A stretch of DNA of 64,000 bases, taken from Porodaedalea pini. Lineage: Eukaryota; Basidiomycota; Agaricomycetes; Hymenochaetales; Hymenochaetaceae. The stretch lies in NCBI GenBank assembly GCA_002794775.1, contig NBAY01000101.1, forward strand, positions 39,215-103,214. The letters are read 5' to 3'. Under the pieces are notes generated by a model. It was not told where the DNA came from. It searched no databases and worked only from the letters and a program-made list of their open reading frames with translations. Positions 10,754 through 22,688 of the stretch are shown here, piece by piece. How positions within the stretch are numbered: position 1 is the stretch's first letter; every line of letters begins with the position of its first letter. The position numbers and the translations under genes were made by a program.

Positions 10754-10897
10754 CTCTCACAATATACTACAAGTTATGCCAGCTAGTTTATACATGTGAA
10801 GTCGAAGCTCTGGAGAATCTGGTGCAACTGAATAACAAATTCATCACAGACTGTATCTTCAAGACTTCCTAAAATTAAAATTGACTTTCAGCAAGTG

Positions 10898-11272
10898 TGT
10901 CAGGACTTGAACTTTTCCCTTTTATTTTATTTTCCCCTTTATCATTTCTCTTATTTTTATTTGTTCCTTTTCATTATATTTAACCATCTTTTCTAATCAT
11001 TTCCCATGTTCCCACAATTCACAACTCTCATGATGCACATGGACACTCATGACATAAACTATGTAGTTCTTAGATAATATGGTCTCACATGTCCTGAGCT
11101 TAAAAGGAAAGCAGGAATCACATGAACACTTGTTCTGCTTTCCCTCTTACCTCCATGATGACCTAGCCTGAGTATAATGTGTCTTGAGTCCCCACTTGAG
11201 CATAGCACATCCCAGATAACAGTCAGCTGAGGCCTGCCTGATTCAAGTACCCACCTGAGGCTCCACCTAACA
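10898..11272 (+). mobile_element. Degenerate solo LTR of the same gypsy family
   Basis: A 375-bp block with TGTCAGG..CCTAACA ends and recognisable LTR body, but internal deletions and a TATA-region change (GGTCTCACATGTCCTGAG in place of the TATATAAGG region). It is flanked by AAGTG (10893-10897) and GAGTG (11273-11277), a 5-bp duplication with one mismatch. No internal element sequence is attached, so it is a solo LTR. Confidence 0.85.
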
Positions 11273-14165
11273 GAGTGTGAGGTTGCCTCTGGTATTACAT
11301 CCCTGGAAGTATCTCCAAACTCCTGACAGGTTCTATTGCATGGCAATCAAGTAAGGTCCTTCATTCACTGCATTTGTTCATCTCTGAACAGCCTTCAAGC
11401 ATGATGTACAAATAGCAAACCTATCCATTTCTAACTTTCCAGGTATAAGGATCACAGGAATGCACCAGTTGTGTATGCTGAGAGGACCCATTGAAATGGT
11501 TACCTGGGATAGTAACATTGTGATTCTCTGCATCTCGGGATGTGCATTTTTCAAGTTTGACTTCAGAGCTCTCATTTTCTAACACCCTGCCCCAGGCAAA
11601 ATAGAGCTCATATTGCACATTCCTGGTGGCAAAATGGAGTTTGACCATCTTATCACCTTCAGGACTCACAATGCAAAGGCTATCTGTCAGAGCCCCATGA
11701 GCTTTGCAGCCAGGCCCATGTCAAAGGGGTTCATTTTTGCTTTCGATGATGCGGACAGTTCTGTCAAGATTTGGTCCACCAGGGGCAATAATGACCTAGC
11801 GAATTTAGATGCGGTGGAGGATTTCGAGCTTGACGGTGAAGAGGATTGGATGAAGCCTACATGGGGTAGATTTTTGTCCCTTCCAGCGCCTGTGGCTTCG
11901 TGATGTCTTGAATGATCACGTACCAATAATGTTCCATATCTAATGGAAAATTCTGACAGAAAGGGATAAATAGAGCCGCGAATTCAAGCGTACTTGTATG
12001 CAAGGAAGCTTTATCATACCATTCCTTTTTGGCCATGACTCAAAGTTATCCATTCGTTTTTCTCTCATGAATATCTTTCCAAAAGAGACTAGAAGCGGTG
12101 TTTTGCTTATTGAAAGCTACTTCGAGTACTCAGAAGCCCGGCTGATAACACCTCATCCACTCTCAATTCATATTCCATGCATCAAGTCAGCATCGGACCT
12201 GGAGTAAGTAGATGACACTCACAACAACAACATCCTCGCGTCTGCATTCAAACCCAGTTAGACAAATAAATCAGCACTTAAGCTCTTCAGGTCGGGATAA
12301 GATGTTTATGTGCTACTCCGACTGATTAGGTTCCTCCTACAGATGGTTGCCAGTGGCAGGATCACTTCGAGGACTACTACCAGCTAGGCCAACTGGACAG
12401 ACTTGAGCAGTTAGATTTTCAGCAAGACATCCAGCCTTTTGCCATTGCCCATTGCGCAGGAGCTTTTACATTACATTGTGCAAGTAGAATCTATCTCTGT
12501 TCTCCGTCTTGACGTCTTCGACCCATGATGGTTCCTGTATAGTATTGCTCCAGTATTCTGCCCATTTGCTTGCCATACAGCCTATCGTCTGAGCTTGAAG
12601 ACATATTGGCCATCGGGATCGGCAGGTCCAACGACTAGTGTAACGAAAGGCTGTCTCTTGTCATCAGCGTAGATAGGGTGAAAGCAGCATTCTGATTTTC
12701 CAGCTTGTAGTAGGGTTTAGAATGCAGAGGCAAGCGATCGCTCCTTCAGTTGCTATTGAAGCTGTGGAACTGATTGCTCACTCGGATAGGCAGCATCGCG
12801 TCTCTTCTCCACGCAGATCTGCAGCTGCTCCAGGGCGTCACCAGATACTACAGCCGTCCTTTTCCTTCCATCGCACGAGTCAGGTTTAGGGCCGCAAAAG
12901 CGAGGAAACTGAGCTGAATATTATCTGTGTGTTGCTCGAAAACCGCGATCGCGTAGCGGGTAACTTTACATGCAATAGGCACATGCGCACATTCCAGTTT
13001 CCAGTTTTGCTTATAGCGTGAGTTCAATTCGTACGCCGACGTGATAAATGTCGTGAATGTCTTGTCCGATATAGATTTTGCTCCACCTTGACCGCCGCTA
13101 CAAAAGCCACTCCTTTCGATTGCGTCTGTGAACGTCCGAATTTCTTTTTCTTTTTCATCAAAGGGTCACGAATATAGAAATTAGAATGACACTGCCCTGA
13201 GAGCGGGGTTACATCAATGCGGTTGCGCTTGTGTCAAGACAGTAAATGGAGCTTGAGGCCAAAGGAACTTGTGGACACCGATGGGACAGCACGATGCGAG
13301 CATTGCCAGACACTGTTGTCCGCACTCGAGAATACAGCGTGCATGTAGGTTGTGCACCCAGTGGGCTAGTTGTAGCCGTCGCATTCACAGCCCTCGCTAG
13401 AGACTGTCTCCGACGAGCAGATTCGTGCTGAACATCAGCAATAACACCGAGATAGACTCATCTGGGAACGGATCGCTGTCATCACGCAAGAGAGAATCAA
13501 GCATAGATTCGGATTGTTTTGTGTTCGTTGACTGAAGAAGTCCTTTGTCGTATCAAGCGACTCCTGCTCAGAACGAAGTGAGCAGGTCTATCGTCTCGGC
13601 CAAGAATCATCAGTAGAAACGTACTGTTATTTTTTGAAAGCTTCTTCGGTCTGATGCAAAAGGTAATGAAGATCTCTTCGCAAGTTCACGTTAGAATAGC
13701 TTCCATATACGAATCGAAGGAGAAGATGAACACACATTCGGTAAAACGATCGCCCCGCCTTGTCGTTCGGTACAGCCTTTGCCAGTAAGATATTCCATGG
13801 ATTAGTGGATTGAAACCAGTCGAGTCGGAGCGGACGAAGCTCGAGACGATGACGATGTATGACAAAGAGTGACAATCGAGACGCTATTGAGGGTGTTTCT
13901 GAGGTTAAAAAGAACTTGTGGCGTGCAGTTTATATAGGTGCTTGAGTCTCATTTTGCCAATGCGTAGATGCCTGTGTTGTATCGGTGAGCCGGACTGGCT
14001 CGGGCTAGCCGGAGATGACTACGTGATGAATGCACCCGCGGTCTTGTGACGATCCATCTTTACGCATGGACGCGTCCCTTCTCATGATTCTATCTTTCCG
14101 ACGTCCAACACCATATGGCCCCGAATAACAGAAATACATAAAGCAAGCAGCGTCCACCGACGACG
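11273..14165. other. Intergenic region, no gene assigned
   Basis: Nearly 2.9 kb without a gene I can support. Frames of up to about 96 codons exist (for example 11613-11903 plus and 11421-11669 minus), but they overlap on opposite strands, show no recognised motif and have no clear splice pattern. The stretch 13627-13875 on the minus strand is open for 82 codons but lacks an ATG. The last 60 bases before 14166 would be the 5' leader of the ceramidase gene. Confidence 0.5.
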
Positions 14166-17100
14166 ATGCCTGCCGTCTCGCTCCTTGTCATTAGCGCCCT
14201 CTCTCTGTCCATGGCTGTCTTCGAGCTCGCCCGCCGTGCGCTGCTCGGCGTTACGTTCCTTTTGGCTGCAGGCCCTCTGTTACCGGATGTTGCACACATA
14301 GGGGTTGGAAAGGTGCAGGCACAATATTTGCTGGGTTTGGGTGTGGGCGATATCACCGGGTGAGCTGCATTGGTTGTGGTTGGTCGAGCCGAGGCTGATG
14401 AGTGAGGAAGGCCGGTCGTTGAGACAAACATGATGGTGCGTGTAATGTTATTCTGCTGGCTTGCTCGCTAACACATTTACAGGGGTATGCGAGTCTCGCA
14501 CAGACGGATACTGGATTGCACATGCGTCAGCGAAGCCGTGCTTTCATCATCGCTGATGCAGACGATCCGTCCTCTCGCATTCTCTTTGTCAACGCAGGTA
14601 TGCACGTGAAAATTCTTCCTTTCTAATGCTAATACTCTGTAGACATTGCGATGGGCGACACCGGCGTCCGACGTACCATTGTTTCCGAACTCAGCTCTCA
14701 ATTCCCGGGTGTCTACACAAACGAGAACATCGCGTTTGTCGGCACACACCAGCATTCAGGTGTCGGCGGATACCTTGAGGACTTGCTCCCACAGCTCACG
14801 GCTCTCGGCTACGTCAACGCCTCTGCAGCAGCAATCATACAGGGCACGGTACTCGCCGCACAGCGCGCACATGCAAACCTCGCTCCGGGCTCGTTATCTC
14901 TCGGAAACACGAGCATCATCGACGGGAACATCAACCGTTCGCCGTTCGCGTACCTGGCAAACCCCGCGGACGAACGGGCGAGGTATGAGTACGACCAGGA
15001 CAAGGATCTGACTCTTGTTAGATTTAATGACGAGAATGGTGCGGCGCGTGGATTCCTGAGCTTCTTTGCGGTACATGGGACGAGTTTGTATGAGAACAAT
15101 ACGCTGGTGAGCGGGGATAATAAGGGCATGGCAGCGTTTTTGTACGAAAGTATGTTACGTTCTATTTTTAAACTTCACATATTTGCTTAATTGGGAGGTA
15201 GGCATGATTGAGCCTAGCGCGATGCCGGGAAACACGACTTTCATCGCCGGGTTCGTACAAGGTGAGTCCCAATCATGTTTTTTGAAGGTAGGTTCTCACG
15301 TGCACGCAGCAAATGTTGGAGACACCAGTCCGAATACGCTCGGCGCGTTCTGCGAGAGCCCCGGCGAACCGTGGGACGGCCAAGCGTGCGAATTCGAACA
15401 CTCGACGTGTGGAAACAAAACGGAGGATTGTCATGGCCGGTGCATTCATGTCCTGCTCTTCTTCGTAATCAAAGTTTATTTACATGTGATTGCAGTGGTC
15501 CCGGCTTTCGCATATCCGATTTCGAGTCGAACCGCATTATTGGCAACTTGCAGTTCCAGGCTGCACAGACCGTCATGAATGCTGAACTATCACCCATTTC
15601 TGGTCCGGTTAAGAGCGTGCATACATATCTCAATATGTTCGTTATCCCCTTGTCGTGTTCCCTTTCAAATCATCATGGCCTGAGTATTTAATAGGTCATT
15701 CCACTCGTTCACACTCCCGAATGGGACGACCGTACAGACGTGTCCGCCAGCGCTCGGTGCGTTCTTCTTACATTTCTTGTTGCCTATCAGTTGATGGACA
15801 TTTAAAAAACCCCACTACTTCTAGGATTCGGTTTCGCTGGCGGGACGACGTGGGCATTCTTCCGCTTGAGGTTCTTTGGATGAAGTTAACTGATTCGATA
15901 CTGTATTATTCAGCGACGGACCTGGCGCATTCGACTTCATCCAAGGAGACAACACTTCGGACCCTCAGTGTGTCTATTTTTATCCTTTCTTGAGTACATC
16001 CTGACCTAAATGACGGATGTTGAGGAACCCCTTCTGGGAGATCGTGAAGGGTACGACATATCCTCAATTATTTCCATATCTACCATTCGTTTTCCCGGTT
16101 GTTGACTCCGTTGCCTATTCTTAGGTGCAGTGACGCCCCAGCCGAACGCGGAGCAGGCTGCGTGCCAGGACCCGAAGCCAATTTTGCTGAACACGGTGCG
16201 TACTCTCTCCCGTTTCATTAATTAATGTAAATTGATTTAGGTTGTGTTGTAATTATACAGGGCTACGCGCATGTTCCGTACGAATGGAGTCCATCGACGG
16301 TTGATATCCAGATGCTACGCGTGGGGAACTTCGTCATGCTTGTCATGCCCGGAGAGCTCACGACGATGTCTGGGCGGCGGATTCGGTATGCCTGTCGTCA
16401 CGTATTCTACCTTCCTTGCTTTTGCTGATGCATGAAATGTCTATAGCGAGGCGGTACGTGCAGAGCTCATTTCACAGGGCGTGGTTGGCGATGACGCATA
16501 CGTCGTGATCGCGGGCCCGGCGAATACGTATGGCCACTACGTCGCGACGCGTGAGGAGTATAGCGTGCAGCGGTATGAGGGCGCGTCGACGCTCTACGGG
16601 CCTTGTACGTATCTATCTCGTTATTTCTTTTTCGACAAAGTTTACTGATTTTGATTTTCAATGCTTCCGTCATTCCGCTCTTGATCATTGCTGCCATCTT
16701 CCTCAACGCGACATTCACCTCGAATCGTTGTGGGTGAATGCAGTCACATTAGAGGCGTACATCGACAAGTACACGAGCCTTGTGCCATTCCTGGCTGCGA
16801 ATGCGACTGGAACGCCTGCATCGGACGCCGCGCCAGCTGAGCAGACGTCGAAAGCCATTTCGCTCCAGGTTCGTTTCGTATAATGTCTCTACCTCACATG
16901 GAATTGATGAAGTCTCTGAACTTGTTCTATATATGAAACTTCCACTGCACACCGCCGAGCAGACGGCTGTCATACAGGACAACCCGCCAATATCCAAGAA
17001 TTTTGGGGATGTACTGAGCGACGTGCAGACAGGGACGGCATACACCGCGGGTGAAACCGTACAGGCGTGGTTCGTTGGCGCGAATCCTAGGGTGCGTATA

Positions 17101-17694
17101 TATTTTCCTAAGAGACGAAAGGAAAGAGCAGAGTTTCTAAACGTATCTCTCTTTGCCCCGCCCTGTTTGTCACGGAATGAAGAACAATCTGCGGCTAGAG
17201 GATACGTTCCTCACCGTCGATAATCAAGATGCTAGTAGCGGGACATGGACGACGGTGCGGAGTGATTCGCACCCATCAACAACGTACCAGTGGGTCCGCA
17301 ATGATACGGTGCGTGATGTCTTTTTTGTGAGCCAGAGTGATGTGAGATCTAACCGAGCATTTCTTGCGGGATGCTAGATCCTTGGGACGAGCACTGTGAC
17401 AGTCTCATGGTACGCTCATTTATAGATAACGTCTATTCAGTTCTGTTCGGCGGCTAATGAATTTGTTTCTTCCTCTTAAGGACGATTGAGTCGGGGACAC
17501 CTGGTAAGCATTTCTCTCCCTCCCACTTGACTCGCCATTGGCACTTCCCCTCAGCTCGTATGGATAAACTAAACGAGAATGCATTACTTGCAGGGGGAAC
17601 ATATCGTCTTCGCTACTTCGGCGACGCGAAGGCTCTCTTTGGCGGGGGTATCACGTCATTCGTGGGCACGTCGTCGAGTTTCACTGTCTCCTAG
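14166..17694 (+). CDS. Neutral/alkaline ceramidase, 20 exons
   Basis: Hydrolyses the amide bond of ceramide to sphingosine and fatty acid; the family is secreted or membrane-anchored, and the hydrophobic N-terminus here fits a signal/anchor. Proposed exons: 14166-14359, 14411-14435, 14483-14597, 14643-15149, 15202-15261, 15310-15439, 15496-15636, 15695-15756, 15825-15849, 15914-15967, 16025-16050, 16125-16195, 16261-16385, 16447-16604, 16744-16868, 16963-17091, 17183-17308, 17378-17409, 17481-17503, 17594-17694. They sum to 743 codons with no stop until the last, giving 742 residues, normal for the family. Signatures: YLLGLGVGDITG, then PVVETNMMGYA; AFVGTHQHSGVGGY (zinc histidines and the conserved serine region); NINRSPFAYLANP; FFAVHGTSLY; SGDNKGMAA; CHGRGPGF; and a C-terminal Ig-like segment. 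Nothing looks broken. Individual small exons could be off by a few bases. Confidence 0.93.
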
Positions 17695-18439
17695 GGCTTT
17701 GCTAGGTCTGCTCGTTACGCTTTCTCCTTCCAACATATAGGTATCGAGTTAACTACGGACGGTAGACTCGGATACAGACTTCTCCTTTCATGTCGATTTA
17801 AACGAACTTCTACGCATTTCGTCTCGCTATTGACGCTATCCTGCTCTGCTCTGTAAAGTTTTCGCATCGTCCTTTCCTTTTGTGCAGAATTTTCATGTAT
17901 CATCTTTTCTTCTCTTTTACACGAGCCTGATGTTGATGCGTGTCTTTGTAGGTATCCGGTCCTTTAGCCTGTGTCATGATGTGTTTTGTACATATTTTGT
18001 TCTGCAACTGAAAATCAAATACCCCTCATCAAGTATAATTTTGTCTCGACTCGGTTTTAATGGAGAAGGCGGTAGCCGGGAACGCAGACTCCCGGGCTCT
18101 TCATAGCTAATCCAGCTCATTCCCTAGGAAATGGTCGCGACGCCTTGCACTCTCACTCTCTTTAAGGATGTCTTCCCCAGTTCCAGTGTCACATATTTGT
18201 ACATCGTGCTTGAGCCGGACCTCTTGGAACACATTGAATCCTTATTTACATGGATTAATGTAATACGATGATGAGTAAATATCTACTCTGCTCTGCTCTG
18301 CTTGTTATGCTCTGTAAGATTACGTATATGTAGTTAATGATGTATCGTTCTGTAGCACGGACGATCTTTCTGCAAGATTTCTACCCTTTCTATTTCTCTG
18401 AGCCACTATGTCGGTATGCCTGTAACTAATTCGTCAATA
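17695..18439. other. Intergenic region between convergent genes
   Basis: About 750 bp between the ceramidase stop and the end of the minus-strand F-box gene. Pyrimidine-rich and AT-rich stretches with no open frame of interest and no repeat I recognise. It should hold both 3' untranslated regions. Confidence 0.5.
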
Positions 18440-19756
18440 TTAATGAGTATCATAGGATAAGCCCGTCTCCTTCAGAGCAAAAGCTAGTGAGCTTTGAACC
18501 CCTGTATTATCGCAAGTAAGCTCAAGACCTTTAGTCCGGACAAGGCGCAGAGCGGTTGCAAACCGCCTGTCTTTGACGCTCTCCATCCACTCTCGGCCAG
18601 AAAGAATGATGCGTTCCAGCGCGACGAACCGTGAATTCTGTCCACAGAGGCCCTCGAAATGACCGTCTAGCATTGCCCACCATGCCTGTTCCTCATATTC
18701 ATAGCCATGCGGGAGCCCCGCATGCAGATATACACGTTTAACTGCGGCAAACTCCAAAACCACTCGCGGTACCTCGTTCTGGTACGGCGCGCGTGTGGTG
18801 AATACTGGAATGTACAGATCTTCCGTGTTCGGGCAGTAGCCGAAGAGCGTCGCGACAAAGTCTTGCCGCAGGAAGCGGAAGTCTGCAGAGAGCTCAAGGG
18901 CGGTTATCTGCGAGCAGAAGGGCGTCAGACAGCCGTCGAAGAGGTTATATATTGCTTCAGGTCGCTTGATGATGAGCCGCCGGAGTGATGGGAGTTTGAT
19001 GGAATACGTGCGCGGCCCCTCACCAAAGGTGTTCAAAGACTGAAAACCGAGCGTGTGAAGGTTGGGTAGTTCCACAATGGTTTCCGCTGTATGTTCGCCA
19101 CTAGGTGTCGGGAAATTATCTGGGCCAAGAATTAGAACACGAAGGGGTTGGGAGAACCAGATTAATGACGGTGTTGGAGCCGTCGCGAAGACGCTATCAT
19201 TTGGCGTGTTGTACCAGTCCACGCGATGAAGAAAGGGAAAGCTGAGGTCGTCAATGGGTGGAACGCTGTCCATAAACTCATTCTGATCTTCGACGAATTC
19301 CTGCGGCGGGCGCGCGATGCCGTGGAGATTTGGACAGCAAGAGAGTATACGGCGAGTGTTTTCGAGTATCGAACCACAAGGCCGACCGGACCCGTCGAAT
19401 CCGACTGCAGAGAGCGAGACTCGTTTCACAAACTTCCCAAAGCCCAGGCCCGGATTCGGGTCTTTTGACGCCTCCAGCGCCTCCAACAGCCCGTCAGAGC
19501 CATGTCTAATCCAAATGTCTTCATACAGGAGTTCAATTGACAATGTTCTGAATAGGCGGCAGACTAGTGCCAGTGCGTGCTTGGTGCAAAGTGCGGCCTT
19601 ACACTGTTCGCGTGTACTCGTGGCATACGATCCTTCAAAAGGTGTCCATGATACCAGAGAATCCAGATCCCTTGCCGGATTGGCTGTTGCTAGTCGAAAT
19701 ATCTCTGTCAACAGTTCCAGGGGTAGGTGACTGATACTTCTTCCTGGAGTCTGCAT
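18440..19756 (-). CDS. F-box/leucine-rich-type protein, paralogue 1
   Basis: Single-exon frame of 438 codons from ATG 19756. The N-terminus has an F-box-like helix set, ISHLPLELLTEIFRLATANP, followed after a short insert by HALALVCRLFRTLSIELLYEDIWIRHGSDGL. The rest is leucine-rich with repeated LxxLxLxxL-like segments (LPNLHTLGF, LPSLRRLII). F-box proteins link substrates to SCF ubiquitin ligases through Skp1; the substrate is unknown. This type is strongly expanded in agaricomycetes. The gene is head-to-head with a paralogue at 20946 that shares the N-terminal motif order. Confidence 0.8.
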   Translation of the reverse strand: MQTPGRSISHLPLELLTEIFRLATANPARDLDSLVSWTPFEGSYATSTREQCKAALCTKHALALVCRLFRTLSIELLYEDIWIRHGSDGLLEALEASKDPNPGLGFGKFVKRVSLSAVGFDGSGRPCGSILENTRRILSCCPNLHGIARPPQEFVEDQNEFMDSVPPIDDLSFPFLHRVDWYNTPNDSVFATAPTPSLIWFSQPLRVLILGPDNFPTPSGEHTAETIVELPNLHTLGFQSLNTFGEGPRTYSIKLPSLRRLIIKRPEAIYNLFDGCLTPFCSQITALELSADFRFLRQDFVATLFGYCPNTEDLYIPVFTTRAPYQNEVPRVVLEFAAVKRVYLHAGLPHGYEYEEQAWWAMLDGHFEGLCGQNSRFVALERIILSGREWMESVKDRRFATALRLVRTKGLELTCDNTGVQSSLAFALKETGLSYDTH

Positions 19757-20945
19757 AGGCGCTTGCTAATATTTAGGCAGTCTCGGACGCGGAGTCTGGC
19801 GGCGTCGGCCTGCTGCAGGTCTCCGAGTGATGTTATGGGGTGGAGACGCATATCAAAACTCGAATGCATCCTGTCAATATGAGAAGTATGCTTCAGCGTG
19901 CTCACATTGCTCCGAGTCGAGTTGTAGCTGGACGATGAGCAAACAAGCTAGCATTGCGTCCGTCGCTTTTCCCGGTGGGTCTGTGGATATGTAGTCTCAT
20001 TTCTAAGGGACTCTAAATGAGACATAGCTCGCTCTAGTTAGCAAAACATTACAGCAAATATGCACAGAAAAAACTAACCTTATATCGAGGAGGGAAATCC
20101 CAAACTCTCCATCCAAAGCGACCAGGTGTCAATTTGCATAGAGGAGTGAGCGAGAAGTGCGTTGAGAAACATATCAGTAGTAAAGACTACTTTAGTGCTC
20201 CTCTTTTGTCCTTTCAGTTCTTGTTCAGTTGGTCTGAGTGTGGTGAGCGCATGAAGCCGTTTAGGCTAACTTTAACTCATCGTCAGGTTTGTATTCGTGA
20301 GAAATTGAAACTGTATCGGGCATCCGGAGACTCTTCCCGCATTCATCTTCAACCTCAGCTGCAGCGCCGGTGGGAACTTACTTGCTTGAGGTCTCTTCGC
20401 AACTACATGGATCGTCATGGATCGTCCAGCTGGAGCGTACCAGTTTGGCACGAAACAATTACAGACTCTAGCAATTTACGAAGTCTATGGATTCACGGTA
20501 GGATGTTCAGCAGGCTCAAAGCGAAGCCTGGAGTCTTGCATGCCTCAGCCTTTCTTTTTTTGTAACATCACCCAAAGTTCTTGAAGTAGGAGCCGAACAC
20601 GTACATCACTGCGCAGGAGCGAAAGCAGCTCGTGCTATTTAGTATTTTGCAGCTGTCGTCTCTCAGGCCGCTGGCGCAATTTTGATACCGTGCTTCACGT
20701 GTTTTCGCAAACGATTCAAGTATCGAGAACTGATGAGATGATGACACTCTCGTATCTAGCTAATCTAGTAGCTCTGACTTGTGCGCATCCGCCTTCTTCA
20801 TTCTCCTTGCTAACTGCAAAGAGCAAGTACAACTTTGCGACGGGCTACATGAATTACATAAGGTATGCAATGTCTCTAGGTGTAAAGTTCATGTCCTACA
20901 AGGCCTACTGTCGTCGAGGCGTGTCGCACCTGTCCCCCGTTTTTC
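19757..20945. other. Shared upstream region of the two F-box paralogues
   Basis: About 1.2 kb between divergent starts. No coding frame that I can support: the frame at 20134-20565 has no recognised motif. It contains AT-rich segments and is the only candidate for a shared promoter. Confidence 0.45.
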
Positions 20946-22286
20946 ATGTCATGCTGGACGGTTCACTCAGTTCCTTTACCCCCGGAGCTCCTCATCTATA
21001 TCTTCGACTTAGCGACGTACAATCCCGCCCGTGAAACCGATGCGCTTGCCGATCTCCGACTATTCGAAGGAGACTACAGTGTCGACACTGACTCGCTCTG
21101 TGATGCTCCGCTTACAACAAAATATGCGCTTGCCTTAACGTGTTCCTTATTTAGAGATCTCTGTGCTGAGTTCCTCTTTGAAGATATCCGGGTACGACAT
21201 GGCTCGGATGGCCTTGCAGATGCATTGGAGAAGAACCCTGCGCTTGGACTGTTCGTGAAGCGAATATCGATCTCTCCGATGGGATTCAAGGCGGCTGGAC
21301 AATGGTGCGCCTCCTTTCCGACGAACACGAGGCGCATCCTGCAGCACTGCCCTAACGTTGTCATCCTGACACGACCACAAAATATCCCTGTCGACACAGC
21401 GGACTCACAAGATGACGGCGCTTTCCCTTTACCCCTCTCAACTGATGTCGACCTCGACGATATGCAATTCCCGCACTTGCGTCGCGTAGACTGGTTCAAC
21501 AGCCCTATTGACACCCTCCCGTCGACATTACCCACACCAAGATTCATCTGGAAAACAAACTCGTTGCACACACTCACTATTGGGCCAGATCACTTCCCGC
21601 TTCATCCGAGCACATCTCCCATCGTGGATTTGCCAAACTTGCACACGATTCGCCTCCGTTCGATACATACGCCGGGGAATGTCGGTGAGGGGGGCGTCGA
21701 CCCCGAGTCCATCCGGCTCCCCGCACTACGACGGCTCGTCCTATCGCAACCCGACGGGATCTATACTCTCTTCTTCCAGCAATTCCTGAGGCCCTGCGGA
21801 CCTCGCATCGATACGCTCGAGTTTGCGCCTCATCCGCGCTTTCTCCTGCTCGACTTCATCAGCGTCCTCTTGCTCAACTGTTCGAACGCCACAACGCTCA
21901 ACTTCCCCGTGTTTACCACAAAGCCCACACGCAAGAATACGAGAAGGCAAGTCGTGCAGGTCATTTATCTGATCACGCACGTGGGACTCAGCGCGGTGGG
22001 CTTGCGCGAGGAGCCAGAGGACGTCGGTGTAGAAAATGATCAATGGGGAAGACTGGCGAGTCATTTCCTAGCACTCTTCGGAGAGCGAACTCGCTTTTCA
22101 AAGCTAGAGAGACTGACGCTTTATGGCGAGGAGTGGGATTGTGTGATCTCTGATACGAGATTCAGAGGGATTCTGAGACTCATAAAGTCTAGCAACGTTC
22201 AAATCGTTTGCGAGCATGCGTCTGTTGCAGCTACCCTGAATTCAGTCAGTGAAGGCTTGAACTTCTGGCTAACTAGTAGCTGTTGA
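20946..22286 (+). CDS. F-box/leucine-rich-type protein, paralogue 2
   Basis: Single-exon frame of 446 codons. After a short leader it reads VPLPPELLIYIFDLATYNPARETDAL, then KYALALTCSLFRDLCAEFLFEDIRVRHGSDGLADALEKN. These match paralogue 1 in order, spacing and the diagnostic RHGSDGL motif. Downstream leucine-rich segments such as VDLPNLHTIRLRSIHT and LPALRRLVLSQPDGIYTLF also align with paralogue 1, so the two arose by an inverted duplication. The likely role is an SCF substrate adaptor; the target is unknown. The frame is intact. Confidence 0.8.
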   Translation: MSCWTVHSVPLPPELLIYIFDLATYNPARETDALADLRLFEGDYSVDTDSLCDAPLTTKYALALTCSLFRDLCAEFLFEDIRVRHGSDGLADALEKNPALGLFVKRISISPMGFKAAGQWCASFPTNTRRILQHCPNVVILTRPQNIPVDTADSQDDGAFPLPLSTDVDLDDMQFPHLRRVDWFNSPIDTLPSTLPTPRFIWKTNSLHTLTIGPDHFPLHPSTSPIVDLPNLHTIRLRSIHTPGNVGEGGVDPESIRLPALRRLVLSQPDGIYTLFFQQFLRPCGPRIDTLEFAPHPRFLLLDFISVLLLNCSNATTLNFPVFTTKPTRKNTRRQVVQVIYLITHVGLSAVGLREEPEDVGVENDQWGRLASHFLALFGERTRFSKLERLTLYGEEWDCVISDTRFRGILRLIKSSNVQIVCEHASVAATLNSVSEGLNFWLTSSC

Positions 22287-22688
22287 CTCTTGAAGTTAGC
22301 AAACCGTGATCCGAGATTGTAGGCTGTAACGGAGAAATCCGATATTTGGAGAATTGATGTACATACTCGAACCCTCAGAGCTGCTGCGTTGACAAGGTGC
22401 AAAACGATATTAGTAGTTGGCATGCTCGTAATCTGTAAAAGCAGACAAGGTTCTGTCCGTAAAGGGACGAGGCCGCATCGTGCGACTTTTGGAGATCTAG
22501 AACCAGAAGCTCAATATTCATTTACGTAATCATATCGTGAGAACTTATTTGCCCAATACGTCACTTGGTTCATGTCACATTGTGGCGCCAAATTGAGAGC
22601 CCATCGCCGAGCACAGCGAGCCAGGCCCGCTGTTGGCAACCACAAGGCATCGACGGCGACAGCGACTGAGAATCGGTCACTCTACCAC
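22287..22688. other. Intergenic region
   Basis: About 400 bp. The first part is the 3' flank of the F-box gene. I see no gene, repeat or RNA signature before the ATG at 22689. Confidence 0.45.

Noticed and set aside
11421..11903. Overlapping frames on both strands near 11.4-11.9 kb
   Set aside because: Neither shows a recognised domain or consistent exon structure; left as intergenic.
13627..13875. 82-codon minus-strand frame
   Set aside because: No ATG, no motif, and no convincing splice sites; chance is a sufficient explanation.
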